Positions 1 through 12,815 of a stretch of 64,000 nt of DNA are shown one piece after another (positions within the stretch are counted from its first letter, which is position 1; every line of letters begins with the position of its first letter). A program made the position numbers and the translations under genes. Location of the stretch: contig JAYKXP010000016.1 of NCBI GenBank assembly GCA_037176845.1, forward strand, positions 248,001-312,000, written 5' to 3'. The stretch comes from Paramarasmius palmivorus (taxonomy: Eukaryota; Basidiomycota; Agaricomycetes; Agaricales; Marasmiaceae). The notes under the pieces are model-generated. The model did no database searches. It had not been told where the DNA came from and saw only the letters and a program-made list of their open reading frames with translations.

Positions 1-3000
1 GAAGGGAAAGAAACTCAAAGGAACGTTGGGAGTTGGAAATGGTGCTGTCTTTTTTGCGAGCGAGACCAGCAAGGTGAGTACCATACTGCGCATGCCTCCT
101 ATTGCAATGCTGTATTAACACCATTCTACCAGGCCGCAGTACAGAAATGGCAGACAGCAGACATCACCAATATCAGTATAGACAAGTCCAAGCATGTAAC
201 ATTCGACGTCGGAGGTGCCAACCCCACGAGCCTTCATTTCCATGCCGGTTCAAAGGATAATGCCGAGGCCATTGCGGAAAAACTGGAAAGCTCAAAGGCA
301 ATATCTACCGCATCACAATCACCCGCCGCAAACGATACCCCCAATAAGAGTCCACCAAAGAAAGCCAGCGTTCACTTCTCACCAGCCTCTCCTACAATAA
401 TACCTCCTCGAGAACCATCGGAAGATGGCTCTTACGAAGAGCAGGAAGAGGATCAGCCCGTCAATGGTGCCGATCGTGATGACGATGATGACGGAGAGAA
501 AGTTGTGGTGCTCTATGATTTTACGGCAGACGGTGATGACGAGTTGACAGTTGCCGAGGGAGAACACTTGGTTGTCCTTGAAAAGGACGATGAATGGTGG
601 AAATGTCGGAATCAGAAAGGTCGCGAGGGTGTGGTTCCTGCCCAATACGTCGAGGTGAGTAGCAGAGGAGTGTTGACATGCTATGACTAACCCCTTGTTA
701 GGCTATTGCATCGAGTTCGGGTGCTTCCAGTGCAAGCGCAAATGCTGCTAAAGTTGCTAAGGAAGCCGCGGAGGCACAAGCAAAGGCCGAATCACAACGA
801 AGAGCCGAAGAAGCCCGGGCCAAAGCTGAGGCTGAGGCGAAAGCCCGAGCTGAAGCAGAGGCGGAGGCAGAAGCCCAAGCTGAAGCAGAACGTGCACAGA
901 AAGAGGAAGAAGAACGAAAGGCGCGAAAGAAGCAAGAGGCTAAGCAGCGTGCAGAGGCTGCACAAGCCGCTGCTGAGGCCGAACGAAAAAAGCGACAAGA
1001 GGCTGCAGCTGCTCGTGCTGAGCAATCGTCACCTGCTCCATCTCCGTACGTGAAGCACCCCTTCTAAAGGCTTCAGCACTGACATGATTTTAGTCGAGAG
1101 GATAAACGCCGTTCGACGTCTAATGCTGGGAGCAAGGCAAACGACAATGGCTGTAAGTGACCTCATCGCTCTTCAAAAATTATCTATGCTCATTATACTA
1201 TGAATCCAGTCCCACCAGCAGAACGTGTACGGACATGGCATGATCGTAGTGGTCAATTCCGAGTGGATGCTGCTCTACTGGGCTTCAAGGACGGCAAGCT
1301 CAGACTGCACAAGACGAACGGCGTTATCGTCGAAGTTCCCTCTGAGAAGATGTCTGTGGAGGACATGAAGTACATTGAGAAGTCGTACAATAAGAAGCCG
1401 AAACCGAAGGAAGATGATGACGACAATATACCCTTGGCTCATCAGAAGCGCGCGTCCACGATCAGGCAAGCGCCCAAGAAAGGACCTACGGTGGATTGGT
1501 TCGACTTTTTCCTGTCTGCAGGATGCGATCTCGACGACTGCACGAGATATGCTGCAGCTTTCGAAAGGGATAAGATCGACGAGGCAATTCTTCCTGATAT
1601 CACTGAGGGTACCATGCGCTCTCTGGGCCTACGAGAAGGCGATATCATTCGGGTTAAAAAGGCAATCGATTCACGAAAGCCACCGAAGAAGGACGCAGAT
1701 CCTAGGGAGGCTCAGATCGCTAATGATGAAGCCCTTGCTCGACAACTGGAGGCACAGGAAAAGAGTGGCTCGAAAGCTGCACCTAACCTGTTCGCTTCCC
1801 CTGGAGGAGCCTTGAAAACCTCCAGGCGGGGCAGGCCCCAACCCAGCAAGAGTTTGCCTGCATCCGTCGATATTAATGCGATCAACACCGTATCTGAACA
1901 AATACAGCGGACTAGTTCACCCCAGCTACTCAGTCCGGAGAGTGCTCGCGCTTCCACTTCTACACCAGTGCAACCTCCACCACGATCGAGCTCTGCCTTG
2001 GCAACAACAAGCGGCTTTGATGACGACGCTTGGACAAATCGGCCAAGTTCAACAAAGCCCATTGCTCCTTCACCGCCTGCCACTACTGCTCGTGCACCTT
2101 CCGCGCCCCCAGCTACAGCCACAGCCACAACAACGGCTGCACCTGCCGCACCTGCTGCAGCGCCTGAACCGCCCAAACCGGCTGCACCGGCCACCACTTC
2201 ATCACCGAATTCCCTTGCAAAGACGACCGAATCCGACATTTTCGATCAACTCGCTAGGTTGAGTGAGCTTCGCAAGCTCACTCCGCAGGCACCGGTCGTA
2301 GCAGCAGCGCCAGCACCTGTAATGGCTCCGGCTCAGGTCCCGACACCTATCTCGAATCCAGCTTCGCCGCCCCCAGCAAGCTTCATGTCCGGGCTCGGCG
2401 TCAACAATTCACCGCTTTCTATGGGACAACACTTGCAGAACCAGCAAACTGGTATTCTACCCCAGACTACAGCATACAACGGGCCCAGAGGTCCTTTTGC
2501 TCCCGTTCCTGCCAACCAGTCGTTGCTGCAACCACTGGTTCCCACTCAAACCGGCTTCAACGGTTTTGTGCCCACACGGCCCGGCTCCACTCCTTCTTTC
2601 CTTTCGTCTCAACCAACTGGAATGCCGGGCACGCAGCCACTCATGAGCCAACCAACTGGAATGCCTTTCAATGGCTTCAACAATAACCCAAGCCCCTTCC
2701 AGGCAAATGGTGGCTTCCAGTCTAGTGGAAACTTTAATGGGCCGAGCCCAATCATGTCTAGTATGTTCTAGTCTACTTTTTGCCTTCTTCGTGTTGCTGA
2801 GAACTTCTCCAGACCCTACAGGGTTCAATCCTAGTCCGAATTTCGGCCAGTCTCCCTTTAATCAGTCTCCTTTCAACCAGTCTCCCTTTAATAATCCTAT
2901 TTCTTCACCTCCACCTGTTCCACCTTTACCTTCATCTAATGCACCATCCACTACGGATACAAGTCCAGGTGCGTAAAACTTCGATCCTGAACGGGGGTAT

Positions 3001-3280
3001 ATCTGACTTCTCGACAGCTAATATCTTTGCTCAAATGAAATCGGGCACATTTGCGAACGATAATCAATCGGGACCTCAAGGTTCTGGTATGTCGCTATAT
3101 CCTCATTTTTCGGTTTGAAACTGAGTACTGTCAAAGATAAATACGATGCGTTACGGCCGAATCGTAAGTTATTTCCACACGTACATAAGCAGTTTTCTGA
3201 CTAGTGCATACGCAGCTATGGTACCCCAGGCTACAGGGTGGGGCAACTTCCAGGGCTCGTCTTTTGTCGGATATCGTTGA
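1..3280 (+). CDS. SLA1: SLA1-like actin/endocytosis adaptor (5' end outside window)
   Basis: SLA1 links clathrin-mediated endocytosis to cortical actin: its SH3 domains bind Pan1/Las17-type partners and its SHD1 domain reads cargo sorting signals. The window opens inside an exon (frame begins KGKKLKGTLGVGNG, a PH-like stretch continued after an intron near 82-132). In order I see one SH3 domain at about 502-652 (VVLYDFTADGDDEL, EWWKCRNQKGREG), an Ala/Glu/Arg-rich coiled coil (about 710-1040), SHD1 at about 1218-1380 (RTWHDRSGQFRVDA), a SAM-like SHD2 at about 1485-1680, then a long Pro/Ala-rich tail with QPTGMP and QSPFN repeats. The last exon ends WGNFQGSSFVGYR with TGA at 3278-3280. About seven introns are visible. 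The N-terminal SH3 domains must lie to the left of the window. The family call is secure from SHD1 plus SH3 plus the repeat tail. Confidence 0.88.
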
Positions 3281-3378
3281 TTGGGCTTAATGATACGGAC
3301 GGAATAATATACGATTCCAGCAATGTGCAATATCAGTGCTTGACTATAAAAACAGTGAATATACATATACAGTGTGAA

Positions 3379-6300
3379 TTACGACGACTCTATGATGCCC
3401 TGTGCAAGTCCAACCTTGATGAAATATGTCTTCAAGCTTTGCCGCAGCTCTGGTGTCAGTTCTCTGCCTATTAATTCGGCAACGAGAGGGTAAATCGCAG
3501 GCATGTATCTAGTGAACTGAACAAAGCACACGAATTAGTCGTAGCAACGCTGGAAAAGAGGGTGGACGTACAGCTTTATTTTCAAAACGGCAAAATCCAT
3601 CCAATATCTCTGCAACTACCGGTGTCCATGCGGCGATATTCTTGCCCTGTGTATCTGTGCGCAACTTGTTGAAATCTTGGATAACACCGAGGCTGAGTCT
3701 GAGAGAGTTGTTCAGCTTGTAGTAAACAGAGATAATAAAGATACTAACGGCATAATACGCTCGGCAATTTGACCACGCGCTGCTTGGTGCTCGGGACGAG
3801 GGTCATAATACATTCGGAAGAGGACATGTACCAGGGTGGAGGCACTACTTGACTCCTGCTTGAGAAGGTTGGGTAGGTGTTTCATGAAGCCTTGTATTGC
3901 ATTAGACTTTTACGCAAATCAACGGATAGCTAATGAGATACTGACCAACTTTCCACAGACCAGTTCGAAGATCTTTGTCTTCATTGAACATGCGAGCAAA
4001 CTGATAACTGTGATCCAGGACGCCCATTAGCCTCAATAGCTGGTCTGGTGGGATCATGTCGTAGACGTCTTTGTTTCGAAGCAGGTCATTTGTTGTCTCT
4101 ATTAACAGAAGCTGCAAGACACATTTGACGATTATCTGCTTGAAGATCCGACGTCTATCACTCGCGGTATGTTGCGATCCCGGGTTGACTTGGTCATTAC
4201 CGGACAACAGCGGTGCTGGAAGAATTGCCTGTCCATTTGCGTCTGCAAAAATCCTTGCTTTAGTACAGGATATCGGTATGACACGTGACCTACCATTAGC
4301 ATCGGCCAACTCGGGACTGTTTTGGTCGCCAATTTGCACACGTAGGTCATCGTCAAATAATTGGTGAGGAGTGGTCGTTTTGAAGAGTCGGACGAAGGTG
4401 GTGGCTACGCGTTCCCACCGTGCAGGGCTGAGCTTTGCAACATTGTTCTCGAGTAGCTGTTGCAAACATGAAGTTCCTATCCGTGCTAAAGTGTCGTTCT
4501 CTAGAACAAGTTGAGAACTTGAACAGGTATTTGTGAAAGATAGAACGGACCTTGACATATGCAAACACATAATAAATCAAGTAATCCGTCGAGGAACCGT
4601 TCTAAAGTGTCAAAGAAGAATGTGTAAAGATCAATGAGATCGCGGAGTGCTTGTATCATGGTCGTCGATAACCATACACTCATGTCTTCTTGTGTACTGA
4701 ACCGTGATAGGTCTTGACTAGACTTGAGGACGGAGAAGATGGGGAAGAGTAGTTCTTGACATACAGTATCCCAAAAATTGACGGGATACGATGTGCCGTA
4801 GGTTTTGAGTGTAGTGAATAACGAATCCAACGCACTAGGTCATTGCTTCAGAACACGGAGGAACAGAGTTCAGAACCACTTACAGACGTCGAACCTCAAG
4901 ATCTTCCCCGTTCATGATAATATCGTAGAAGGCGAAGAGTACAGGGTACCAATACTTGATCATGTTATCATCCATGGATTCTGTCGACCAACCACACTCT
5001 GGACACTCCAGCATTACAGGAATAACCCCGCGAAGCATTCCTATGGCCAACAAACTAACTTTTTGGTACTTGCTCGATTTGCAGAAATCGGTGATGCAAA
5101 CTGTGAGGTCGGCAAAGGCACCGTGTCGAACGATTGCATTAAAGTGATCCTTATTCAAGCGCGTGACGATCTCGAAAGCAGAATTGGCGATTCGTTCTGT
5201 ATGACAGGTGAGTATGGGAAATGATAGGTATGGGGTGATCTACCTGTAAGAACTTTGGACGCGGCTTGGAAGACACCAAACATAGTCCGCCAGCCGGAAC
5301 GCATGTTCTGAACTCTAGCTTGGATCATTTGTTGGAGGCATTGCAGTACCTACGAGTGCTAGTCAGTACGACGCAGGTTATAAGCGGGAGCACAATCTAC
5401 CATGTCCCTGATGTCCGGATTGGAATTGTGTATCATCGTGTGCTCAAAAGGCTTTAAGAAGTCTTTTTGGAACTTAAAGTGCGGTAGTTCTTCCTTCTCC
5501 AGGAATCGCATAGCTAGTTGTCGGAGAGAATCCAAGGCGAAAGATGCGACGTGTGGGTTGTTATGACAGCATACCTAATCCATTGATTAGCGCATATTTC
5601 CTAGAGCACAATTGACAAACCTGATTGAAGTGCTCCCCAAGAATGTCCCAAAGGTTTGACCATTCTAGACGGATTCGATTCATGTTGTAGTACGATATCT
5701 CGACCAGCTTCTGCAAACTGAACAACCGCGGATGCTGAGATAACCCAGAAGATTGTATTTCCTCCCAAGATACATCACTGAGGGCCTGCACGAAGTCGAC
5801 GATGGCAGTCTACATGGACGTTAGTTTGGTTGTTACCAAAGATCCGAAAGTCTTACACCAGACAGATAATGACTCAGAGAGAAGACCATATCAGCAGCCA
5901 CAGTGATGTGGGTTGATCGACTCTCATTAGCAAGCTCTTCGTTTGGCAACTTCTTTCCGCGTCTATAGGTGTTTTAGTGGGGAAAATATGGCACCAGAAA
6001 AATCACTCACCCTTTCTTTGCGTCAGGAACGTCAACCCCACCGCTTATAAGCTGCATGTGTTCGAGCTGACTGACACAAGTCAACACTTCGTGCCAGGAG
6101 CCCTTGAGGTTGTTGCCTTCTGTAACGGCTACATCAAGAAGGGCCTTGATTGCTTCCATGTTCTTCGTTTTCATCTCGCCGAGATTATTCAAGAACGTGA
6201 ATTTGGCAAGAGTGGTGACGAACGCATTGCGCTCCAGCTCCAGATCAAAGAAGCAAACAATACGGATAGCACTCTTAAAACCGTCTAGACATAGTTCAAC

Positions 6301-9300
6301 GATCTCAAGGTCATCCGTATCTTGAAGGGGGCCTGATAAGCCAGCTAGGAAAGGAATCCAAGCCACCTCGAACATGGGACGAACGTGGACGAAATGTGAA
6401 GCACTGAAGAATTGTTCTCCCCCTTTAGACCCTTTACGTTGAGTGCGCATCATTGTTCGGAAGAGAGCCTACCAAAAGTAGTGAGAAAAGAACCGCCGAC
6501 TTCAAACAAGATACGGACCTCAGTTTTGTTGGCCATCCCGCTGGACTGCATCACGTATGCTTCCTTTTGGAGGTCTCGCCCCATGTTGGCTAAAGCGCTT
6601 GCCAAACCAGGACCAGTAGCGCTAGTAGTTATTCCTACTTCGTCTTTCATCTTGATTTCGTTGTTGACAATGTCATCGTAGATCTCGTTAAGGAAATCTT
6701 CTGGCAAATCAGCACCGTCGTTGATGCCTCGGTTGTTCTTGATGAAGTCAGTCTTTGTCATGCGTTTCTTCACTTGCGGGTTATGAGCATCCGTGTTCAG
6801 AAGAATAGTCGAATATGCTAGAACATAAGCAGCATCTGCAAGAACCGGCACAGGTTAGATGTGGTAGTAGAAAGATCACGAAGACGACGCACCTGCATTG
6901 GCAAAAACGGTCTGATTGTTCTCGGCAATATAGCGCTCAGCAAACTTGAGCATATATCGATCAATCTTTTGCGCTTCACCAGGTAGGCGGAAAGACTGAA
7001 GAAAGATGCGAAGCGCCTCCACAAAGGGAAGGTTACCAAATTCAAGCATATCGACGAATGCGTGCATGATGGCAATATTTTCTTCTTCTCTACATACGAA
7101 TGAGCGTAAGCACCTGATACTAGGTCTATAGCAATGGCACATACCCTTCACCTAAATACTCTCCTATTGCTGCCTTATTGAGACCGTCCGTATTCAAGAG
7201 GAATCTAGCGATATCCTGAGGGGCACGACTAGGAATAAAACCAGTCTCGATGAGGAATTGTACGCCCTGTGAACAACGATCATCAGTAAATCACAATGTA
7301 GACGTATGTATACTCGGGCACAAACCCTCTTTGGTTTGAAGTTGAACTTCTTGATACCCTCTAACAATGTTGTCTTCTTCTGCTTGGCACTCTCAAACTT
7401 ACTGGGGTCGTCCGTGAGTTCGGGCGTCGGCTGGCGTAACGTTTCCATACTTGGATCAGCAGATACTTTATCCAATGACGGATCAGGTGTCAGCGAACTG
7501 CGCCGTATATCCTCGCCTGTTTGCGAAGGCGTTGAAGATACGAGTGTAGTGTCGTCCGCCATTTTGCCGGAAGCGGTACCCCATGCAACTAGCGACCGCA
7601 ACACTGTCACAAGGCATTCAAGTCCTTGCCTTCGAAGATGTGCTTCCGACTGTCCCATGGACGAAGTGTCCATCGATCCAGAGACTGACATCGCAGTCGT
7701 ACTAAGTGATGGTGGTACGGCGTTGTTTGAGTTGTTTTTAGTTGTTGGCGTAACCGCAGGACTCCCAGGTTCATTAGCTTTAGGATGCGTGGTTGCAGAT
7801 GGTATTGTGCCAATCTTGGATATGATATTCATGAGACTAGGAATAAGAGAGATCAGAGACGCACGCAATATAAATCCAAGAGACAAACTGTTCATAGATA
7901 TTATCTGCCGATTCACTGTCGCAGTCGTAATTAAGATATATCTCTACCAATGCTTGCGGATCTTGACATAAGCGAGAAAGCATCCCTAGAATTACGGCCT
8001 TTTGCTTGAGCGTTGAAGTCCTCATTTCAAGGATAGGAATGAAGATCTCATGTAGAAGAACTTCGATCTCTTTCTGCAGCGGGAATTAGTCGGACATACT
8101 ATGAATTGTGAAAATAAGTGTGCGATACCTTCAGTTTCGTTCGCATTCCCGATAAGACGCGCCAGAATATCTCGACACTGATTTCAAAGACTTGAGGCAC
8201 AGGGCTTACTGCGTTCCGACTCAACGTCAAGCAGAGGTACTGGTTGATTGCCTGAACAAAACTAGTTGCCTCATTTGAGGAACTGGAGTAGATGATTGCA
8301 GAAGGATCCACGAAAAGTGGCATATGAGAGTTTAGAACCGTAAGAACGAGGTGCAGCGATAGTAACTTGGATCGCATGGCATGGGATTTCATGTCTCGTT
8401 CACTATGGCCATATTATTAGAGAGAAGCCCATGTTTCCGAGCAGCTGACACATACCTCTCGTTGTTAAGCGGCTTCATTGTCAATTTACATAGTGCCCTA
8501 AATACTAAGAATGCATCCTTGACGAAGAGGTCGTTCGTGGTCAAAGATTTGTGGCCATTCGCTTCGTGTGATAGCTCACGAGCACTGAGCGGTATTTCGC
8601 TATGATTGAAATCAGTCTTCGATTGCGCAGCGCAAAAGGGGTCTAACCTCGACTGTCGCACTTCATCTTGTAGGAAAGCGCTGTTGGTTTCTTCCGACTC
8701 GACTACAGATGAACGAGTATTGTCAGGTGGGTGCAAGGATGTAGTCGAAGCCGATGGATCACCAGTCTTCTCTTCTTCGGGCAAGGGCCCGTTTGGAGTT
8801 TTAGGGGTTGCCGGATCCGTGGGTAAAGAGAAAGACGTGAATTTGGCCGAAGGGAAACTTTCCTGACTTGGGCTTCGTAATGGAGAAGAGCCTGAAGGCG
8901 CTGGCTTCGTGCTGCCCCCAACCCTACAACGCGTGAAAACATGATGTACCATTTGCGTCAAACCGCCCTGTGCGACCATTTGATTGACAGGATCAGTGCT
9001 CAAAAGGAACACATTGTAGACAGTTCGGACGGCTTTGAGTAGAGAGGAATGGTGGACTAAAACTGTCGGCGAGAGAACCAATGATAACAGCGCTTTCACA
9101 ATCTGTAGTGAAACAGCTTCTGGGGTGGCTTCTGAATGACAGGCGGCGATGGTGTTTGTCACAAGGTCAACGAGTGATGGTGGGTGTTCCTGCGGTGTTT
9201 TGCCAGATGGACCGGGGGACGCAGGAGGAGACGAATAATCGTGATGTGGTGACGGGGGTTCGGCGAAGAATGAGTAAGATATGAGCTTGGAAATACAGTC

Positions 9301-9969
9301 CAAGCTAGCGATCATCAACTTCTCGTTCTTGGTCTCGCAGGCTAATCGTAAAGGCTCGAAGATGTCCCGTGGATGATTGCCACCTTGGTCACTGCGAATA
9401 AGTTCCAATGCATGCTGCGTGCTCTCCCGGAGGGGTGTAGAGCGCTTAGCCTCCCTTGAAGCTGCAATAGTCTCTAACGCCGAAGTAATCAACACCACTG
9501 ACACGGAATTTCCGCTGCCGCCGATGGTAAGCGACCGACGGTGAGTTGCTGACATTGGTGAACCAACTCTTGGGCCGGGGCTGGATGGCATATCGGGAAG
9601 ATGTGAAGGCCGTTCAACTGTACGTGCTGGAATGTTTTGAGGCGGTATTTGAGGCGGAGAATCGCGTCCATTGGGGTCGACAGGTGGTGTAGGGGGTAAC
9701 GGTGGCTCTGAACGAATATTCGTGTCAGGCTGAGCGGTCTCGACTGTCTCGACCTGGTCTGTGCTCGCATTTTCCGACTTGTCCTCCATCTCCTGGGCTT
9801 CTATTCGAGACTCCACCTCGAGTGATTCAGCATCCTGGGGTACAATATTGTGCGATTCGTCATCGTTATTAGGTGGTTGTACACGTTCTTGGGCGTCGAA
9901 TTCCGGTGATTTTTGGGAAGGGGGAGACATGGGGAGAGGAACCTGACTTGGAAGAGATTGGTCGTCCAT
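3379..9969 (-). CDS. SEC7: SEC7-family guanine nucleotide exchange factor for ARF GTPases (BIG/Sec7 type)
   Basis: This protein activates ARF GTPases at the trans-Golgi to drive vesicle formation. ATG at 9969 begins [13 protein letters not shown]. An in-frame reading continues upstream, but the ATG chosen here is the first that follows a plausible leader. After an acidic, Pro-rich N-terminus comes a DCB-like helical domain ([14 protein letters not shown], about residues 150-260), a HUS region, then the Sec7 domain encoded across about 7260-6660. The catalytic glutamate finger sits in [14 protein letters not shown], and [20 protein letters not shown] is the second Sec7 hallmark. The C-terminal HDS repeats fill the rest, ending LAQGIIESS with TAA at 3379-3381. 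Roughly 20 short introns break the gene. Length and domain order fit large Sec7/BIG exchange factors rather than the smaller ARNO or GBF forms. Confidence 0.9.
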
Positions 9970-10117
9970 TATGAACGCCAAACAGCTCGTCGTCGAGCCA
10001 GTATAGAATGGGCGTTGCTGTCGTGGACGTTGAGCTCGGCTCAAGCCTAGAGTATTACCGCTTGACTACCGTCACGGCGCCTTGTCACACGCACTCAATT
10101 TTTTTTTCCACTCTCCC

Positions 10118-11476
10118 ATGTCTTCCACTCAGGTCCCAGGGACAGCCTCTGCCGCTGTTCTTCTGCGCTCAGAACCTGTCCCGGACTCTTATGTATCTGT
10201 GCAGGGCCCCGACTTTGAAAAACCTCTTTCCCTCCAAGATTTCCTGGGATCCTATGAGCGTATTGGTTTTCAAGCAAATAGTCTCGGAAAAGCCATCGAT
10301 GTCGTCAACCGAATGGTATGCTTGCCTTAGCACGTCTGCAATCCTATTTTTGACAACTTCTCAGCGATCCTGGCGTCTTTCAGATGATCCTATAGCGGAA
10401 GACGAAATAGATGAATACCGCGACCCAGAACTTCGCGCTCAAACGCGATGCAACGTCTTCTTAGGTTATACTTCCAACTTGATCTCTTCCGGTCTTCGCG
10501 AGGTCATTAAATATCTCGTGAAGCATAAACACGTCTCGGCCATTGTCACTACCGCAGGCGGAATCGAAGAGGATTTCATCAAATGTTTAGGCCACACCTA
10601 TCTCGCAGACTTCAACCTTGATGGTGCCGATTTGCGCAGGCGAGGAATGAATAGAATTGGGAACCTAATCGTACCCAATGACAACTATTGCAAGTTTGAG
10701 GATTGGCTCACTCCAATTCTGGATACCATGTTGGCCGAGCAACAAGCAAGTGGTCAAGTATGGACTCCAAGTAGTTTCATTCGGCGGCTTGGGAAGGAAA
10801 TCAATAACGAAGAATCTGTGTATTACTGGGCTTACAAAGTGAATAAACAGCATTCTTCCTCCCGCGACTATGTCTCTGAGGAACTTTTTCTCAGAACGAC
10901 ATACCCGTATTTTGCCCCGCCCTGACGGACGGGTCGATAGGCGACATGATATATTTCCATTCTTTCCGCAATCCTGGTCTTATTCTCGACATTGTACGAG
11001 ATATTCGGGACCTGAATGAATTGTCAAGAAAATCAAGAAAAGCTGGGATGATAATCCTGGGTGGAGGCGTTTGCAAACATCAAATCGCTAATGCGATGCT
11101 CATAGTAACATTCCCTTACCCCTTTTCATATTATTGGACCTCATATATATATCTTGCAGCGGAACGGAGCCGATTACTCTGTCTTCATCGTAAGCACCTA
11201 TTCGAGCACTTCGACCCCCGCATCCTGATTTGTTCCTTGCCTTGTCAGAACACTGGACAAGAATTCGACGGATCGGACTCGGGTGCCCGACCTGACGAAG
11301 CCATCTCATGGGGAAAAATACGCGCGGGCGCTGAATCGGTAAAGGTAAGGATCATAATACATTCACAATTACAGGCGGGCATAAAACTAAACATATGTAA
11401 GGTACACGGCGACGCGACTATTATCTTCCCTATGGTTGTCGCTGCAACATTCGCCAGGGAGGCTCAGAACGAGTAG
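10118..11476 (+). CDS. Deoxyhypusine synthase
   Basis: This enzyme transfers the 4-aminobutyl group of spermidine to one lysine of eIF5A, the first step of hypusine formation, in the cytosol and dependent on NAD. ATG at 10118 starts [15 protein letters not shown]. The next exons give [66 protein letters not shown] and [17 protein letters not shown], all hallmarks of the family. The catalytic lysine lies in [14 protein letters not shown] (usually KVYADAS). TAG at 11474-11476 closes the gene after FAREAQNE. Five or six introns are present; one splits the catalytic-lysine segment just after VK (donor near 11346). It is convergent with the 14-3-3 gene, whose alternative 3' exon would overlap these last bases. 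Confidence 0.93.
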
Positions 11477-11569
11477 GCATAGATGGAGGAGTCGAAGGAG
11501 TAGGGGTTGTCCAGAAGACTGTCACCCTCCTGTAGTTGTGCTGTAAGAACCCTGACACTAATGGATGTA

Positions 11570-12492
11570 TTAATGATGCTTACAGTCCTGAATTTCCTTC
11601 GACCAAAGTATGAGATCATCTTTCAATAATTGTAAGATTTGGAGCGCATCGCGAACAGTCTGCGTTAATTCTGGGTCTGTCGCCTCCGGTGAACGAACCG
11701 CATCGTCGAAGGCACTTTTCGCCAAATGACAAGCGCGATCAGGGCTCTTCCTGACATCTAAATTACATGTAATGAGCGGAAGTGATCCGACCATTCATAC
11801 AATGGCTCTTACCGTGGTAGAAGACAGCAAAATTCAACGCGAGACCCAGTCTCGTCGGATGAATTGGCTCCAATGTCGATAAAGCATGCTGATAGGCATA
11901 TTTATACGCATTCAAGGATGCTTCGGCGTATCGGTCAAAGTCTTGGGGCGAACAAAATTCTGCCAGATATCGGTAGTAATCACCCTTCATCTTCGAGTAA
12001 AATACCCGCTCTTCTCCACTGGCCGCAGCAGGTAGAAGCTTCTTGTCTGTTAGCTGTACGATATCCTTGCACACATCGGCAAGCTCCCTCTCGATCTTCG
12101 TCCGCTGACGACGGATGAGAGAAAGCTGCCTCGTCATCGAAGGTGAACGTGCTGCCTGCATCTTCCCTAGTGTGTCGACAATCCGCCAGCTGTTTCGTAG
12201 ATTATTCGTCATGTTCTTGTAGGCCACTGAGAGTAGATTTCGCTCGTCTGTCGTCAAATTGCCACCGAACCTGTCGATGATAGCTTTAATCTGTGCAACG
12301 ACATCTAAAAACCGAGTGTTGGCGAAAGCATGATTATAGTAAATTATGCAAGAACCTTCGTAACGTTCCGCTTCACCAGCCAACTCCGCGATGAATAGAA
12401 GCTCCGTTCTCTTCGAAAATTTCGTCTAAAGTGGAGCTTGAAAGTGAGAAAGTCGCGGGAACACACTAGGGGAGACATACAGTAGCTGGCAT
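11570..12492 (-). CDS. 14-3-3 family phosphopeptide-binding adaptor
   Basis: 14-3-3 dimers bind phosphoserine/phosphothreonine motifs of many signalling proteins. The start is a short exon M-P-A-T at 12492, spliced to TKFSKRTELLFIAELAG and then, after a second intron, to the helix carrying LLSVAYKNMTNNLRNSWR. The four groove residues are present: Lys and Arg in this helix (K49 and R56 equivalents) and Arg-Tyr in GDYYRYLAEF (R127/Y128). The last conserved helix is LLKDDLILWSKEIQDC. Reading straight on gives a stop at 11570. Alternatively an intron (gtaagc...ttacag) joins a further exon ending SIYAYSF at 11464, inside the 3' end of the deoxyhypusine synthase gene. The protein is more divergent than typical Bmh/Rad24 (FAVFYHDV replaces FSVFYYEI), so it may be a second, specialised 14-3-3. 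Confidence 0.85.
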
Positions 12493-12815
12493 CGCCGAGC
12501 TCATGAAAGAAGTTCCGCTGGAGTGGACTGGGGAGGAACGGCATCTCACAACTCAACTTGCACGCCTTTTGATCGTTGTTCACGGGCAAAGGGCACGGGC
12601 AAAGGGCACGAACAGCAATGTGAAAGCATCGGATTTCTAGATTCTGTCATTTCTATATGGAGCCAATCAAACCGACTTTTTACTCGACCGTAAAAGAATC
12701 ATGGGCACGTTGTACCAATGTACGTTTCACATGGCGGAAGCATCCGAATAAATAGCTCTGGGTGCATGTGTAAGTACGGTTACAAAGAAGACGGTATTTC
12801 ACTGTAGAGAATCTA
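12493..12815. other. Intergenic spacer with a short tandem duplication
   Basis: This is the upstream region of the 14-3-3 gene and the 3' flank of the aminotransferase gene. A 12-nt unit (gggcaaagggca) occurs twice in tandem near 12585-12610, so the local sequence reads cacgggcaaagggcacggg and so on. I see no other gene or RNA here. Confidence 0.5.

Noticed and set aside
1712..2239. A 175-residue minus-strand open frame rich in Ala/Gly/Val.
   Set aside because: It is the complement of the low-complexity Pro/Ala/Thr part of SLA1, where GC-rich repeats suppress stops; SLA1 is clearly the coding strand.
7306..7971. A 221-residue plus-strand open frame.
   Set aside because: It lies antisense to SEC7 exons that encode the region before and at the Sec7 domain; it has no family features and reads through SEC7 introns.
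10008..10925. A long frame that starts upstream of deoxyhypusine synthase.
   Set aside because: Its first part is upstream sequence in another frame and it reads through the first intron; the true start is ATG at 10118.
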